DNA of 12,998 nucleotides, taken from contig CALLVV010000004.1 of the NCBI GenBank assembly GCA_938012815.1, forward strand, positions 1-12,998. The letters run 5' to 3'. Position 1 is the stretch's first letter; every line of letters begins with the position of its first letter. The stretch comes from an uncultured Propionibacteriaceae bacterium (GTDB lineage Bacteria > Actinomycetota > Actinomycetes > Propionibacteriales > Propionibacteriaceae). Position numbers and translations under genes: made by a program. The notes below the pieces were generated by a model that saw nothing but the letters and a program-made list of their open reading frames with translations, did not search any database and had not been told where the DNA came from. Of this stretch, positions 12,616-12,998 are shown in pieces.

Positions 12616-12998
12616 CTACCTCGCACCGGACGCATTCTTCTTGCGCCACCGGATGCCGGCATCAATGAAGCCATCCAGATCGCCGTCGAAAACAGCATCC
12701 GGGTTCCCCACCTCGTACTCGGTTCGCAGGTCCTTGACCATCTGGTACGGGTTCATTACGTAGGAACGCATCTGCGCACCCCAGGAGTTCCCCCCGTCTC
12801 CCTTGAGCGCGCTCATCTCCTTCTCGCGTTCCTGTCGAGCCAGTTCCAGGAGCCGTGACTGCAGTACCCGCAGGGCAGCCGCCTTGTTCTGCAGCTGCGA
12901 TTTCTCGTTCTGGCAGCTGACCACGACGCCGGTGGGCAGATGCGTGATGCGCACGGCCGAGTCCGTGGTGTTGACGCTCTGGCCTCCCGGGCCCGAGG
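12616..12998 (-). CDS. prfB: Peptide chain release factor 2 (RF2), 3' part
   Basis: Only the last 126 codons are in the window; the gene continues past the right edge. The visible part begins SGPGGQSVNTTDSAVRITH, containing the GGQ motif (12979-12987) that triggers peptidyl-tRNA hydrolysis. It continues VVVSCQNEKSQLQNKAAAL and ends with MNPYQMVKDLRTEYEVG and DGDLDGFIDAGIRWRKK, the actinobacterial RF2 tail that separates it from RF1. RF2 ends translation at UGA and UAA. The gene itself ends in TAG. The anticodon-like SPF motif and any programmed frameshift lie outside the window. It is followed after 242 bp by ftsE, a common actinobacterial order. Confidence 0.96.
   Translation of the reverse strand, partial: SGPGGQSVNTTDSAVRITHLPTGVVVSCQNEKSQLQNKAAALRVLQSRLLELARQEREKEMSALKGDGGNSWGAQMRSYVMNPYQMVKDLRTEYEVGNPDAVFDGDLDGFIDAGIRWRKKNASGAR

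Overview
The window comes from a high-GC Gram-positive chromosome, an actinobacterium. By gene content and order I would place it in or near the Propionibacteriaceae, though genus is not resolvable from the sequence alone. The grounds are the MtrA-MtrB-LpqB system, an actinobacterial RF2 tail, a tmRNA tag ending in DFALAA, TANNNT-type -10 boxes and GTG/TTG starts. Nearly everything lies on the minus strand; only the amylase-family gene is on the plus strand. There is no sign of mobile DNA, CRISPR or phage.

Reading in the direction of transcription (right to left): (1) 12998-8890 carries the 3' end of prfB (release factor 2, with its GGQ motif), then ftsE, ftsX, a secreted coiled-coil/LytM (M23) peptidase and smpB, closely spaced and co-oriented. 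FtsEX is the membrane ATPase complex that gates septal peptidoglycan hydrolases, and the adjacent hydrolase with an intact zinc site is its obvious client. A -10 box inside a 19-bp palindrome precedes ftsE. (2) 8822-7799 carries a small DUF1707 membrane protein, then ssrA (tmRNA, tag ANNNRTDFALAA) and its hairpin terminator; SmpB and tmRNA act together in trans-translation. (3) 7791-5952 holds two divergent genes only 34 bp apart: a GH13 alpha-amylase-family enzyme (+) and a YqgE/AlgH-family protein (-). (4) 5951-5636 is non-coding and leads into mtrA. (5) 5635-271 carries mtrA, mtrB, lpqB, comF-like and hpf: a response regulator, its sensor kinase and the accessory lipoprotein, with overlapping genes, followed by a phosphoribosyltransferase and the long hibernation factor. 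(6) 270-1 is non-coding and holds a strong hairpin between hpf and the next gene to the left (secA in the conserved actinobacterial order, outside the window).

I do not see a radically new system; most genes belong to well-conserved actinobacterial neighbourhoods. The observations most worth checking are the palindrome-embedded ftsEX promoter, a pair of matching inverted-repeat sites in two intergenic regions (186-206 and 5873-5893), the catalytically complete LytM partner of FtsEX, an AT-rich rare-codon patch in ftsX, the back-to-back probably leaderless promoters between yqgE and the GH13 gene, and a DUF1707/DUF4870-like membrane gene lodged between smpB and ssrA.
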